Part shown: positions 20,501 through 30,420 of the stretch, one piece after another
Numbering within the stretch: position 1 is the stretch's first letter
How the letters are laid out: each line of letters starts with the position of its first letter
Assembly: GCA_032164295.1 (NCBI GenBank)
Contig: JAJHTX010000004.1
Location: forward strand, 372,001-436,000
Direction of reading: 5' to 3'
From: Inonotus obliquus
Taxonomy: Eukaryota; Basidiomycota; Agaricomycetes; Hymenochaetales; Hymenochaetaceae
Length of the DNA: 64,000 bases
The notes under the pieces: model-generated
The model's database searches: none
What the model was told of the DNA's origin: nothing
The model's input: only the letters and a program-made list of their open reading frames with translations
Program-made: the position numbers and the translations under genes

Positions 20501-22066
20501 ATAGAAGAAATCTATTGGTGGCCGAGTATGAAAGAAGAAATTAGGGAATACGTTGCCTCATGCCACATTTGTCAAAAGAACAAACCTAGGAGGGGACGAA
20601 CACAACCACCGCTGAAACCATTGGAAATACCAACGGGACCATGGAAACATATCACCATGGATTTCATTACAGGACTTCCAGAAAGTGAGGGCTGTGATGC
20701 GGTACTAGTGGTAGTAGACCGGTTTTCAAAAATAGCAACGTTTATTCCCTGTACTAAAGAAACAGACAGTAAGAAAACAGCGAAGATGCTATTGGACCAC
20801 GTATTCACGAAACACGGACTACCAGAAAGAATTACTAGCGACAGAGGCCCACAGTTTACAAGCAACTTTACACAAGAAGTATATAAAGCCATGAATATTG
20901 ACAATGCGCTTAGCACGGCACATCACCCACAAACAGATGGGCAAAGCGAAAGAGTAAACCAGGAACTAGAACAATACCTAAGGCATTACGTAAACACAGC
21001 GCAAGATAACTGGGCGCAGTACATCCACATGGCAGAGTTTGCTTATAATAATAGAGTACACGCAGCAATAAAGAAGTCACCATTTGAACTCCTTTATGGA
21101 AGAAAATTGGAAATATTGCCCATGGGGCAAGCGAACGCACCAGACGCACAAGAATATATTAAAAAGGTATGGGAGATACAGAAACAAGCAGAACAAGCGC
21201 TGATGGCGTCAAACGAACAAATGAAGAGATACACCGATAAACATAGGAGAGCAGAATTAGAATTCAAGGTAGGAGATAAGGTAATGATAGATGCTAGAAA
21301 CTACAATATAGTAGTACCCAGCCGAAAGATAGGGCCGAAGAATTTAGGACCATATAGAATAATCAAACAACATGGGCCATTGAATTACGAACTAGAATTA
21401 CCAAAGAAGATGCGCATACATCCAGTATTATATGCAGGCAATCTTATTAAATATCAAGATAGAATAGTAGATAACACCACGGAAGACCAAGAAGTACCTT
21501 CGAATCCAGTCATTGTAGAGGACGACGAATACGAAGTAGAAAGAGTACTAAATTCAAGGAAAACAGGACGGAAATATTACTTCTTAATAAATTGGAAGGG
21601 ATACGGGGCAGAACACGATTCATGGGAGCCATTAGGGAACCTAGGAAACGCCACGGAAAAGATCGAGGAATACTATCAGAAACACCCACAAGCGGAGAAA
21701 CCAAATTACATCGACGGATGGATTAGAAGGAATAACGAAAACGAAGAGAAAGGAAAACGAACAGCCAAGAGAAGGATGATAAATACCAGGAACCCGATAA
21801 AAATAAAGGATTTCGCGTATAACGAAAATAACCCATTACACACCAATCCTAGTGGTTCATCGAGAACGGATAATCTAGAAGAAACATACCAGAGAGTCCA
21901 AAGTCCACTATCCAAGGAACAACATTGGGAGGAAGACGACGACAACATCAGGAGGAATCCTGATCATGCCATAAAAGGAAATAAGAACGGAGGCCGCATC
22001 CGGCAAAGAAGTAGACGGTTAACGAAGCGGAAACCTACGGGTTCACACGAGGAACAGGGTATATAA
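17501..22066 (+). CDS. pol: Pol polyprotein of Ty3-A: protease, RT, RNase H, integrase, chromodomain
   Basis: The frame is open from 17501 (TAA at 17498-17500) in -1 relative to gag, whose stop is at 17523; the first ATG is at 17705. Counting from that ATG (1453 residues): protease active site IDSG at 2-5; a Glu/Pro-rich linker; reverse transcriptase with YLDD at 589-592; RNase H with ETD at 736-738; integrase HHCC near 916-950 and catalytic D986, D1046 and E1082 (D,D35E); chromodomain about 1275-1325 (YEVERVLNSRKTGRKYYF, WKGY..WEP); and a basic C-terminal tail. Expression is expected by -1 frameshifting as Gag-Pol, but the overlap holds no canonical X XXY YYZ heptamer. All catalytic residues examined are present. 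Confidence 0.93.
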   Translation, partial: RGFSRKRLIESADQRARKGTITKPEGRWSRVKAKWKRRWTTPVKPNTDHPKLRIYLSQGGKRNLPITAMIDSGSVLTTISPNTVKRYGLDTIKKQNPAQIRNADGTLTNNGWKESVRAWVDTGASKGNMELAVVETTGDKFLLGNDWIANYKPVINWETGKVTTRFGEAKLLGTRNMITMERMARYQQKRRRKSRRIRSPLRRDSEEGSESEGDTGLTIRWNTMGKASLGNLPTPPPRSVQTAVIVVPPEGIRPTTLTPKDVTVLPAPVMQYRESQEGIESDPEEVEEIEETTEERDEFQEQILRNFGKLAEELQRLEETNLEDPPRSPERTEIALPSIEQIISGETPSKRLPPQPPPKMHQVGQGGSRITRERKTSYQKARENKTKPEEVVYDRNMRITVQVNDQKPQNRDYSRNSRMKKERTEQETTAIKKLNKYSSMAQKYSQEKAREQGRSQIGTTKHWKSLVPKELWDFGEIFSENNSKRLPKHNQWDMKIVFKEGQEPTAKRTIYPLTPLEQKAVEEFIEDNLAKGWIRRSTSKYAMPVFFVGKKDAGARMVIDYRPVNAVCEVDQYPIPIMHTLPDNLGKAKWFTTLDLRSGYNNIRIQEGDEHKAAFRTHKGVFEPLVMQFGMMNSPAVFQRAMNELFGDMLNHGVMIYLDDIIIYAETKEELLQKTRKVLARIRRADFYLKPEKCFFNKQELDYLGFIVNKDGLKMDPYKLKAIEEWPVPQNKRDIKKFTGFCNFYRKFVKDYAAIARPMKKLESKKQAFVWGEEQQRSFEALKKAVITGPILRRPDYDKAFVVETDASDYGMGAVLSQEHEGKLHPIAYLTRSFTTTERNWPVSEKELYAIVIALTTWRHHLEGAKHTILVLCDALNLKTFMKAQRVGRKQARWVTDVLSRYQFKIDYRPGSKNTRADALSRRSGYDEGKNDNKDVIVLPSERFVNPKIFDRQARNSTSEGMVPPNDKLIPGQDRKRDVLYTFHDSPMSGHPGTDKTIAAIEEIYWWPSMKEEIREYVASCHICQKNKPRRGRTQPPLKPLEIPTGPWKHITMDFITGLPESEGCDAVLVVVDRFSKIATFIPCTKETDSKKTAKMLLDHVFTKHGLPERITSDRGPQFTSNFTQEVYKAMNIDNALSTAHHPQTDGQSERVNQELEQYLRHYVNTAQDNWAQYIHMAEFAYNNRVHAAIKKSPFELLYGRKLEILPMGQANAPDAQEYIKKVWEIQKQAEQALMASNEQMKRYTDKHRRAELEFKVGDKVMIDARNYNIVVPSRKIGPKNLGPYRIIKQHGPLNYELELPKKMRIHPVLYAGNLIKYQDRIVDNTTEDQEVPSNPVIVEDDEYEVERVLNSRKTGRKYYFLINWKGYGAEHDSWEPLGNLGNATEKIEEYYQKHPQAEKPNYIDGWIRRNNENEEKGKRTAKRRMINTRNPIKIKDFAYNENNPLHTNPSGSSRTDNLEETYQRVQSPLSKEQHWEEDDDNIRRNPDHAIKGNKNGGRIRQRSRRLTKRKPTGSHEEQGI

Positions 22067-22160
22067 AGAAAAGAGTCGCCGACGAGATACCAGTATCCTT
22101 ATCAATTCCTTGCACCACCGCCATCAAAACCCTAAACACGAATACCAACGCCGAACGAAA

Positions 22161-22782
22161 ATGTCGAAAACCGTAGAACTCGTACTCGCGATAGTAGCGT
22201 TTGGATTGGTAATCATGATAAGTCTGATAATACAATGGAGAATGCAATTTTGGATATGGAGACAGGTGCGCAGTCATTACAATAGAGAGGTAGCAACCGT
22301 TAACCAGCTATCAGGAATTAAATCACCCGCCTGAAGAAGGCGTAGACCAAAACCCGATAGCGTTTGCGCACGGAAATGAAGATGAAGATGAAGAGGAAGA
22401 TGAAGATGACGATTACATCCCGATGCCGTTCATCCCCTGGCCAACCGAGCAACAAATGGCGCAAGAAGAAGAACTATGGGCAAACGTAACAGCGCCCTCA
22501 AATGAAGATTGGGGAGACATCTCTACGTGGGGAGCAAGCTGGTCAGCAGCGAACGACCCAGATCACGAAACGTTCTGGACGGACGACGAGTTTATTTGGG
22601 ACAACTGGACGCCGGAACAATTAAACGAAATCTACGAGATAAGAAGGACCGCGAGAGAACAAATGAGAAACGAGTTAGTAAATCGAGCAGCGCTGGAGAG
22701 AGCGCTAGAAGAAGAACAGAACGCAGACGACGAAATATGGGTGGACATTCAGTTATGGTCGTCAAATGTAGAGGAATTTTAG
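22161..22782 (+). CDS. Env-position membrane-anchored acidic protein of Ty3-A (two exons)
   Basis: Exons are 22161-22265 and 22315-22782, about 190 residues. MSKTVELVLAI begins a hydrophobic segment of about 20 residues (6-26), followed by aromatic and basic residues (QWRMQFWIWRQ). Exon 2 supplies a Glu/Asp run encoded by GAA/GAT repeats (22378-22412) and a Trp/Glu-rich tail ending VEEF. Without splicing the first frame stops at 22334 and the second has no ATG upstream of its acidic run. Lying between pol and the 3' LTR, it occupies the env position, but it is far too small for a fusion glycoprotein and lacks a visible secretory cleavage site. Ty3-C has a larger protein of the same plan (54112-54876). 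Confidence 0.65.
22266..22314 (+). other. Candidate 49-nt intron in the env-position gene
   Basis: CAG|GTGCGC ... GTTAACCAGCTATCAG|GAA. TTAAC, 12 nt from the acceptor, is a good fungal branch point. Its removal joins the membrane segment in frame to the acidic tail. Confidence 0.6.
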
Positions 22783-22857
22783 CTCAAAATGGGCTTAAGA
22801 ATTATGAATAAAGAATATGTGTCATGCATTCCTTATGATTATGTCAGATGCATTCCT

Positions 22858-22868
22858 AGAAGGGGGAG
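22858..22868 (+). promoter_or_regulatory. Polypurine tract of Ty3-A
   Basis: AGAAGGGGGAG directly before the 3' LTR, the expected plus-strand primer. Confidence 0.88.
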
Positions 22869-24322
22869 TGTTAGAAAGGTAGTATTATCCATCATTAATA
22901 AGCCAATAACTATGAGCGTCCTACGTTGGATACAAGAGCGGTTAGCGGCAGTAATACAAGTACTAGAACAGCCCATCGTTCCACCGACACCACGAAGCAA
23001 TATACTACGATGTTGCAACACGTGCCGCCCGGCTAAAGAACTAGCTGGAGGACTAATGCGAGAATTAATCAGAGAGATCACGTATGGAGACATAATGAAC
23101 GGACAAGCCGATATAATGATACGACGTCGATTTGTAGAACTAACCTACGACCCTAACCAACAAATACAAAAAGCTTATGAAAGGGAGATACGAGTATTAT
23201 CCTACGACGCCGGACACTTTGTAATGATGATCGGAATACGAAACGTAGCACAGGAAGGAAGACACGAACGATGCGACGCAGCTATAGTAGATGTCGACAT
23301 TGCCTACAAGCGAGACCAAGCCGGAACGAATGAGAGAACTGCATATGCTTGGGGGCATTGGATAATGAATTACATAAGTCGAGGATTACCTTATGGATAT
23401 ACCATAATGGAAATAAAGGTAGAACAGTACGGCGGAGTAATACACCTACAAGGAGTACAAGGGGTAAACCTACAACATGCCAGGACAACGCCAGGATATA
23501 CACGAGTGCAAACTATTCGGAACTGGCTGACTGTACCACGACCGATACCAACGAGACCCGAAATACAAGGACAGATGACTCAGCAATTACCTAGAATAGC
23601 TGAATTAGATCAAGTGCCGTTACCTATACAAGAATCAAACCTATCTGCGAGATGGTACCGCCCACTGCACTAAACTAATCAAAGAGAGGCTAGTAATACA
23701 GAGGTAGTGAAATGAGGAAGGAAGTAAAGAGAAAGCACGGACCAGGTATCATGGAGGAAGAAACAGATAAATACCATAAACAGTAAGTAACAAGGTAGTA
23801 ACGTCACACATGTAAATTAGTATATAAGGAGGCCATCGTAGAGCCGACCTAGCAGTTTAATCCAAGTCAAGGGACCCTACCATAAGTCCCTAAGTTAAAT
23901 CGTAACATCAATTACTTGCGAGCCAGTAAATTACCAGTAGCGACACGGCTGAACTGAACCGATTGTGTGAAATCGAAGTGAAGCTAAAATACGGATTGCA
24001 ACTAAATTGTTCTCCCTATTGTCTGCACGGTACGAGCTACTCACAACGTAGTGCGATTCCCGATATTCCCTTATCGTGAATAACAATCAGTATAACAATC
24101 GCGTATTCCCGCCGACTTAATACTGTACGATTATAGTATCAGGTTCAACTGCAATATTAGTTAGTTGCTAGTTGTTTCAGATCGGATCAGCTACACAGTC
24201 CACTAAGGTGATTAGCAATTCCATAACCAGTATTGTAGAATTTGGATTAACCCCTCAAACAGAGGAATTAGCCAGATTGGTCCGTCGATCAAGAATCAAC
24301 GAACCCTCCACGGAGATAAACA
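22869..24322 (+). repeat. 3' LTR of Ty3-A copy 1
   Basis: 1454 bp, offset 9810 from the 5' LTR. I found no substitution between the two by eye, and the encoded U3 proteins are identical. The TATA box is at 23821-23827. Followed by the target duplication GTTGG (24323-24327). Confidence 0.93.
22912..23673 (+). CDS. U3-encoded CxxC protein, 3' LTR copy
   Basis: Identical to the 5' LTR copy (253 residues, MSVLRWIQERL start). This is the copy that genomic RNA started in the 5' LTR would carry as its last ORF. The frame also stays open upstream into the polypurine tract region (from 22789), so a longer form is possible; the ATG at 22912 is preferred because it lies in the LTR and matches the position in LTR-D. 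Confidence 0.72.
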   Translation: MSVLRWIQERLAAVIQVLEQPIVPPTPRSNILRCCNTCRPAKELAGGLMRELIREITYGDIMNGQADIMIRRRFVELTYDPNQQIQKAYEREIRVLSYDAGHFVMMIGIRNVAQEGRHERCDAAIVDVDIAYKRDQAGTNERTAYAWGHWIMNYISRGLPYGYTIMEIKVEQYGGVIHLQGVQGVNLQHARTTPGYTRVQTIRNWLTVPRPIPTRPEIQGQMTQQLPRIAELDQVPLPIQESNLSARWYRPLH

Positions 24323-24428
24323 GTTGGCAGGTACACCAGGTGTGATGTTCAGAGAGGTCCCTAGTCAACTCAAGTTACTCAACTATTTAAAACTGACAAG
24401 AAGGGAAATACTACGTACCTCTAGTAAT
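24323..24428 (+). pseudogene. Middle fragment of the broken gene, between two LTR insertions
   Basis: 106 bases between the 3' LTR of Ty3-A and LTR-D. One frame reads GTPGVMFREVPSQLKLLNYL, continuing to SSN. It is not in phase with the end of the block at 13058, so an intron or a frameshift lies there; it continues in phase into 27803, after a TAG. Confidence 0.45.
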
Positions 24429-24490
24429 TGTTAGAAAGGCAATACAATTTACTATTACTAAGTCTGATTAATAACCAAAGTGATCCCAAT

Positions 24491-25195
24491 ATGAATTGGA
24501 TACAGGAAAGGTTGAATGCGGTTACACAAGTACTACAATAGCCTTTAATACCAGCAACACCGAGATCAGGAGTGTTACAGTATTGTAGTACATGTAGACC
24601 AGCACACAAGATAGCAGAGAAGCTACTCCGAGAGATACTGAAGAAATTAACATACTCAGCAATCATTAAAGGACAATCAGACATTATGATTAAGAGACAA
24701 TTCATTGTAATGAACTATGAACCAAATACAACTGTACAGAAGGCTTATGAACAAGAAGTCAGATTACTCTCATTCAATAATCATTACTTCCTAATGGCAA
24801 TAGGAATATGGAACATTGCTTCAGAACAAGACAATCACCAATGTAATGTAGCAGTACTGGACATCGACATTCCATACAGAAGTGAACCTGAAGGTATAGC
24901 AAGAGAGTCAGCCTATAAGTGGACTGAATACCTAGTCCGAAGGCTTAAACAATTACTGACAGGAGGAAGAACAGTTGTAGAAGTAAAGGAAGATCAACAT
25001 GGAGGAATAATAAGGATCAAAGAAATCCGAGGCAGATCACTAGCAGATATAGCAGTAGCACCAGGATACACTAGAGTGCAGCAGGTGATTAATAATATTG
25101 ACACACCTAAAGCAATAACATTACCAAGATGGCGAAATGTAGAAACACAGACAGAGCCAATGCAAGCATCAGTATTGCACATGATCCAAGTATAG
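24491..25195 (+). pseudogene. U3-encoded CxxC protein of LTR-D, one nonsense codon
   Basis: The start MNWIQERLNAVTQVL lies 62 nt inside the LTR and matches the Ty3-A protein start. Codon 17 is TAG (24539-24541) where Ty3-A has CAG, a single C-to-T change. After it the frame is open for 218 codons with YCSTCRPAHKIAEKLLREI, an ALGIW-type block (AIGIWNIA), VLDIDIPY and PGYTRVQ, all aligned with Ty3-A. Many changes are conservative, so the protein was probably maintained before this copy died. Confidence 0.72.
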
Positions 25196-25377
25196 TATAA
25201 GATCGACAGCTTCGATGCTGATCATATGTTATGGATCTTGACAGCACAATACACCACTAACATCAAGCAAGTGGTACAGAGCTAGGTAGAAGGAGATAGA
25301 ATACTAAGGAAAGGGCTGGAAGGTAATAGGAATATAACATAAGGTATTTAGAGTTGTGAGGAAACAGATATAACCGG

Positions 25378-27135
25378 TAAAGGGAAATACTGGAGGCTAT
25401 GATCGATATGGGCTTGATTCTGCAATTCTACCACTTTCTCCAATTAACAATACTTCTGCAATTCTACCGCTTCTTACTTCTCTTCAAACTACGGTACTTC
25501 TGCTGTTCTATCTATGCCTGCGGTTCAGATGAAGTACAAGGCTTCTGCGATTTGACAAGGCTAAGATCGATTGAGAACTGGTCCTGCATGCTTTAAGCCA
25601 GACATTTGCACCAATACCAAATCATCAATTCTTATGCCCATCTTCCATCACAGTACCGAACCACCAAGCTTCATTACTGATGATACTGATACTGTACCGT
25701 CCAACTATCCTGATACCGACATTTAATAGTCCACCATTAGTTGATACTACACTCTTGATGGTCCATACCGAGAGAAAGGTCACAAGTTACAATCGGTCTG
25801 TCATACGTTGCTGTGAAGAGTTGGATCATCAAAAGTGTTGAAGCTCCAAGTCCGACGGTCTGCCCTTCCAAACTGCCATGCATCGATACCGACGATACCG
25901 GTGTTAATACCGGTGGCCCACTCCAGTATTAAAGTTCGTGACGTGTGCTAGGTCGATACTGTGCACTCGAAGATCTATGTTAAGAGAAAGGTTGGGAAAT
26001 GAATCAGATCCGCCATATGCTGCTTCAATCTTAGAGGAGACCATCAATCTGACTCGGAAGCAAAGTCAAGCAATGCCCAGTCAAGCCAGGCAACACATAC
26101 CGATAGGTATTGAGGGGCACGAGCTATCTTATCAATGCCCAGAGATGATCCCAGCATACTGATTAGTACCGAGCGATAGAGTACTCCAATGCCAAGGTTG
26201 GGTTATACCGACATGTCAACATCGGCGCACACTGTCCGATTGCTTGGTAAACGCCCAGACTGACACCGCACAGATCATAATACTGGAACAAAGGTAAATC
26301 TGGATGACGTGCTTCTCTAGAGAAGAAGACAACAGGGCCATCGTCAGGAGCGCCCTTGTGGTAGCTTGAAACACGTCCTTACTTTAGTGCTGGTTGATGT
26401 CGGTACCACCACCCTACCTCAGTATCACTCATTGTGAGTTTTCATTGGATTCTTGTCTTGTCCCACCCTATTCTTAGCTACCCCCTGATAAAACTTCTTA
26501 TTCATTTGTCATCTTATGTTTCTCCTGGTTATATTTTTACATTCATTTTGACCTTATGTTCTCCTTCTTGTACCGAATTGTGGTACAATTTGACTTGTAA
26601 AATTCCTCATTTGGTATCTTGAATAGCTAAGGTACTATAGTATTTATAGCCTGTATGTTCTACTGTAGCAAACCAGCTAATCTGAGAGGAGCTTCCAGAG
26701 TGAAGATCCAGGTTTTGCTCATCTTGTTCAAGTCCCCGTTTGTTTGTCTCGTCTCGCAGTCGCCGGTATCGATACTAGTAGTTGTCAACATCATCTTCAT
26801 AGTACTCATCCCTCGTCTTGCAACTAGTCTCATCAAGAACTCCTCCTCTACTCATCTTCTCCTCTGCCTCGTTCTTACTGCTACGATACCGAATAACAAA
26901 CAACTCAGTATTGACAGATTCATCTTGGTATCGACTGCCGTCTGATACTTCACCTCTTGAGTGGTCACCTAGAGCCCCCCTGTACTTCTCTATCTCGCCA
27001 GGCCCTACTATCTCTCTTGACTACCTGTCTGTGACAGTACGACTTAGTATCGCTACGTACCAGCCCTCCTAACGCACCTAAATTGTACCCCCCTCGTCCG
27101 GTACTTCTGATACTGGCTGCATTCTCGCACATTCA
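25378..27135 (-). repeat. F2 repeat inside LTR-D
   Basis: 1758 bp. Read on the minus strand it begins TGAATGTGCGAGAATGCAG and ends CCCTTTA. It is flanked by CCGG (25374-25377) and CCAG (27136-27139), read as a 4-bp duplication with one change. Its interior matches the plus-strand F2 copies at 44195-46221. The shared terminus links F2 with F1. Confidence 0.78.
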
Positions 27136-27270
27136 CCAGAACCGATATGAACAAGTCATAGAGCAATGCAATGCAGCTAGCATCGAGTATGACTAGGTCT
27201 TAAAGTAGATACAATGTTGCAAACAGACCAACAGCCCATAATTTCTATATTAGGCAAGCATGTATAATAG

Positions 27271-27314
27271 TATAAATAGGAGGCCATTATAGGGCTGACC
27301 TAGCAGTTTAATCC
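27271..27314 (+). promoter_or_regulatory. TATA box and primer-like block of LTR-D
   Basis: TATAAATAGGAGGCC at 27271, then AGTTTAATCCA about 33 nt on, the same arrangement as in Ty3-A. It lies outside the F2 insertion. Confidence 0.7.
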
Positions 27315-27802
27315 AAGTCTAGAGACACAGGGTAAACCCTACAGAACGTCTCCAGTTGATCAATTAATAACCTCCATACTAAGAACCCAATAAATGCTTG
27401 AGAGCGACATTCCTTAGCTAATTAACAGTGTAAGTTGAAGCTTAGGTAAAATACAGATTGCAGCTAGACTGTCTCTCCCTATCATCAGCCTGAGTGCTAA
27501 TTGATCGAAGTGTGGTAAACATCAACTCCTCATACCTCTCTTATTGTGACAACAGTGTTAGTACAGATAGGTAAGACGACACTGTTTAGTTATTTTGTTA
27601 AGCTAACATTACAATAATAGTATTAGGCAGTAGATTACTGAAGTTGGTCAATAGTTGTTTTGGATTGGATCCAACACAGTCCCTCAAGATAGCTATTGAT
27701 TCTACAGCTATAGTAATATAAGAGATTTGGATTAACCTCTCTTTTGAGGTAACAACCAGATCTAGACACTGATCCTACCAGATCAGCACCTCCAAATTAA
27801 CA

Positions 27803-28152
27803 GTAATTAGGATTTCGATGATGCGTCAGAACATGAACAGAAATTCTACAAATTAGAAAAGAGTCAGAAAAGGTCTGGATCATTCTCTGGCAGCGGCAAT
27901 GAATCAACCTGCAAAAGGAGATGGGGGAGAAGCAGATCTTGGAAGAGTCACCAACATCAAAACTATCATTCACCTGAGTCCTATAGACATTGCTGTCACA
28001 GTCACCGCTAATCATACTTGACATATCACTGCTACTGGAATGAGCACAACTATCATTTGTCTTTAAGGGAACTGCATGACCCACCCAAGAAGTACAAACA
28101 ACCATCAGCATCACCAATACCCAAGTTTCAAAGCTACTCTCTGATTGATGTC
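27803..28152 (+). pseudogene. 3' part of the broken gene
   Basis: In phase with the fragment ending at 24428, the frame gives DFDDASEHEQKFYKLEKSQ, then a Ser/Arg/His-rich tail (RSRSWKSHQHQNYHSPES) and ends SYSLIDV with TAA near 28150. Stops at the junction and near 28008 show decay. A basic Ser/Arg tail is compatible with a nucleic-acid-binding protein, but the family is not recognised. Confidence 0.4.
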
Positions 28153-28497
28153 TAATTGAAAACTTGCAAGGATGATACAGAATGAGACTGAGATAAGTGC
28201 AATTATACAGAACTTTCAGATGTGCTGAAGAAGAACGGTTATATATAGGTTGATCCAGTGTTTGTGCAATTATCTACGTCAGATATACTTACAATGGCAG
28301 AACAGGATGGTGTACAGGTCAGACATGAGCTAGCCACTTCTGTCCTCTACTTTACAAAGGAAGATGTTGGTAGGATTCAGAGAAAAGGTAGATACTAGAC
28401 TAGTTAAAGAATCAAGTGCCCCATTACAAGGGTGGAATAGAGTAAATGATGACAATACAAACCCCTGGTCTTCTTCAATAACAAATGCTGCAAAGGC
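28153..28497. other. No recognisable feature
   Basis: Unassigned sequence between the broken gene and mariner copy 2. The 3' end of mariner copy 2 may lie here but no terminal repeat was found. Confidence 0.35.
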
Positions 28498-29380
28498 TCA
28501 CACCAAATGCATATTTGATGACCACACAGTCAAGTTAGCATGACAATAGGTAGATGACAAGGAGAAAGCCAACCTGGACTCTATAAGTTGACGAATTGCA
28601 GAAGCCTTGTGTATTGAACAGTTGTCTATAACAACCACAGACCTTGGTGCAGAGAATGAGTTTATTTTATCTAGAAGACTAGTGATGAACTCTGCAAAGA
28701 GATTTGCATTAAACATATTTTCAATAACCACACAGACAACCACCCCATCAAGAGTGATAGCAGGTAGCAAGGAATACCTGTATACATTTGATAGACCAGG
28801 TGGTCTTTGAAGAATTCAAAATATCGACTCACCGCTTTTCTCTTGTAAAGAAGTGCTTCTGACAAGCTTGTTTGCCTTTATAAGTTCGGTGATCACATGT
28901 GCTTTTATCTACAAACACTAGCTGCTCAGATGTATAATGAGTTCCAATTTACACCTGATAACGTGTGCACTGTGTTTTACTCTGTTCCAGAGCAACCTTT
29001 GAGATCTGAGACACATTGTGTTAGCATATCCTGCACCACCTAAACAAGTGGATGGAGAGATTACTTTCTTCAGCCTAAAGCCTATGCGTCTCAATGTCCT
29101 GTATATAGTTGAGTCTGAAATGTCTTTTACTCGTCATTTTAGTTTACCAATAAACTAATTAGGAACTATGCACTACGTATGAGAGGCTACACATTGACTG
29201 CTCAGAGTGATGGCTTGCCTCTGTATCGATGTAATCCAGAACCCTAGGCCTTTCGCAGTTCACCAGAACCTCTGTTAATGTAGTCCTGTTATGATTAAAC
29301 TGCTAAATAATTCTGAAACATTGTACATTACAGAATTCCCATCTACTGCGAAAGCTGCGCAATACAAATTCCACTTTAAT
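28498..29380 (-). pseudogene. Mariner-like transposase of copy 2, decayed
   Basis: The best block is 28770-28550, LPAITLDGVVVCVVIENMF followed by SVVVIDNCSIHKASAI, the second-Asp region. Upstream pieces (HFFTRGKR, FVDKSTCDH) are frame-shifted. After LIESR the sequence enters the putative intron (GTTGGC...) and the last exon is missing. Confidence 0.65.
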
Positions 29381-30286
29381 AGATCCTTATAATGCATTCT
29401 CTCAAGTCATCGGAAATTCTGCAGCAATGTTGAGCCATACAAGTTGTTGGAAGATGAGAGTAAGAGCAAGATGTGCTGTTGACACGTCTTGCTATCTATC
29501 TGGCACACATTTGATTATTACACCCATCCATCACTTGCACAACACCCTCACTTACTCTACAATCCCTGCCGAGTGTCATTCTTCATGTGGTCCTACTATT
29601 GCCCCTCTTTTATTGTACAACAGTAAGCAACAGGACAGCTAGCTGCAAAGAAAATGTGTAAGCCAACTAACAACTTTACATTATCACATTAGACAATGCC
29701 TGTCGTTGTTGCTGTCCTAGAGTATCACACCTAATTTTGCCAACCGCACGTACCCTGCTTGGTCCAGCTTTCTATCTTAGGCTAGAGCAGAGCTATTGAT
29801 ATAACAGATAGGCTGAGAAAGCAGATATTGTAGGGTTATGTTAGAATATAGGATGGTCAAGATAAAGTGATGATTGGAACAAGTGAGAATATTCTCTTTT
29901 CCATCAGGGCATGTGTATGTTCATTCTACAACATATTGGTATTACTAAAAGCACCTTTTTGAGGAGATTTTGTTTTGATTTTTGAATCAAGAATTTGCGT
30001 ACTGTATTTATTGTTGTAGAGATACTGTGTGCAAGGGACAATGTGACGATCAGTACAAGTAGGAATGTTGTCTTATCCACCGAGATATGTGTGCATTCGT
30101 TCTATAACATATTACTATCACCAGAAGCACATTTTCAAGGAGATTTTTTTGGTACTAGTATCATGTTTATACGTGCAGTATTGACTGAGAAATTAATGCA
30201 TTAGTGCATTTTTAAGTACTAAGAGCACAACGCATGTCAAAAAAAGCACGTGAAGGCCCAACTGCCAATATTTTTGCAAACAGCTG
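28498..30286 (-). mobile_element. Tc1/mariner-like element, copy 2, decayed
   Basis: This is the reverse-strand counterpart of copy 1. It ends with the inverse of CAGCTGTTTGCAAAAATATT at 30286 followed by TA. It lacks the F1 and solo LTR insertions and so shows the empty sites for both. The transposase occupies about 28498-29380 and the tandem repeat about 29840-30150. Confidence 0.72.
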
Positions 30287-30420
30287 TAAGTGATTCTCAG
30301 AGAAAAAATAGTAGTTTTCAAATCTCTCAGATCAAATGATTTAGCTCATCCAAGCTATCAGATACTCAATCCTTCTGGATATTATATCGAATATAATCAT
30401 TCAATTTATGATTGTAGAGA

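Larger units (their letters stand above)
13059..24322 (+). mobile_element. Ty3-A copy 1, complete chromodomain Ty3 retrotransposon (11,264 bp)
   Basis: The order is 5' LTR, primer-binding site, ATG-free leader with a pre-gag ORF, gag, pol (protease, reverse transcriptase, RNase H, integrase, chromodomain), a small membrane-protein gene with an intron, polypurine tract and 3' LTR. Both LTRs are 1454 bp and show no difference by eye, and the 5-bp target duplication is perfect, so insertion was recent. At 11.3 kb it is about twice the usual Ty3 length because of long LTRs that carry a gene and because of accessory ORFs. The gag and pol frames are open and it may be active. Confidence 0.93.
24429..27802 (+). 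mobile_element. Solo LTR-D, relative of the Ty3-A LTR, carrying an F2 insertion
   Basis: It starts TGTTAGAAAGGC and ends CCAAATTAACA, flanked by GTAAT on both sides (24424-24428 and 27803-27807). Minus the F2 insertion (25378-27135) and one 4-bp duplicate it is about 1.6 kb. It matches the Ty3-A LTR in its start, in the U3 ORF, in the TATA/primer block (27271-27314) and in the U5 end (GATTTGGATTAACC). The internal part of the element was lost by LTR recombination. It inserted only about 100 bp from the Ty3-A site. Confidence 0.88.

Noticed and set aside
22378..22412. Microsatellite of GAA/GAT
   Set aside because: It encodes the Glu/Asp run of the env-position protein and is not an independent repeat.
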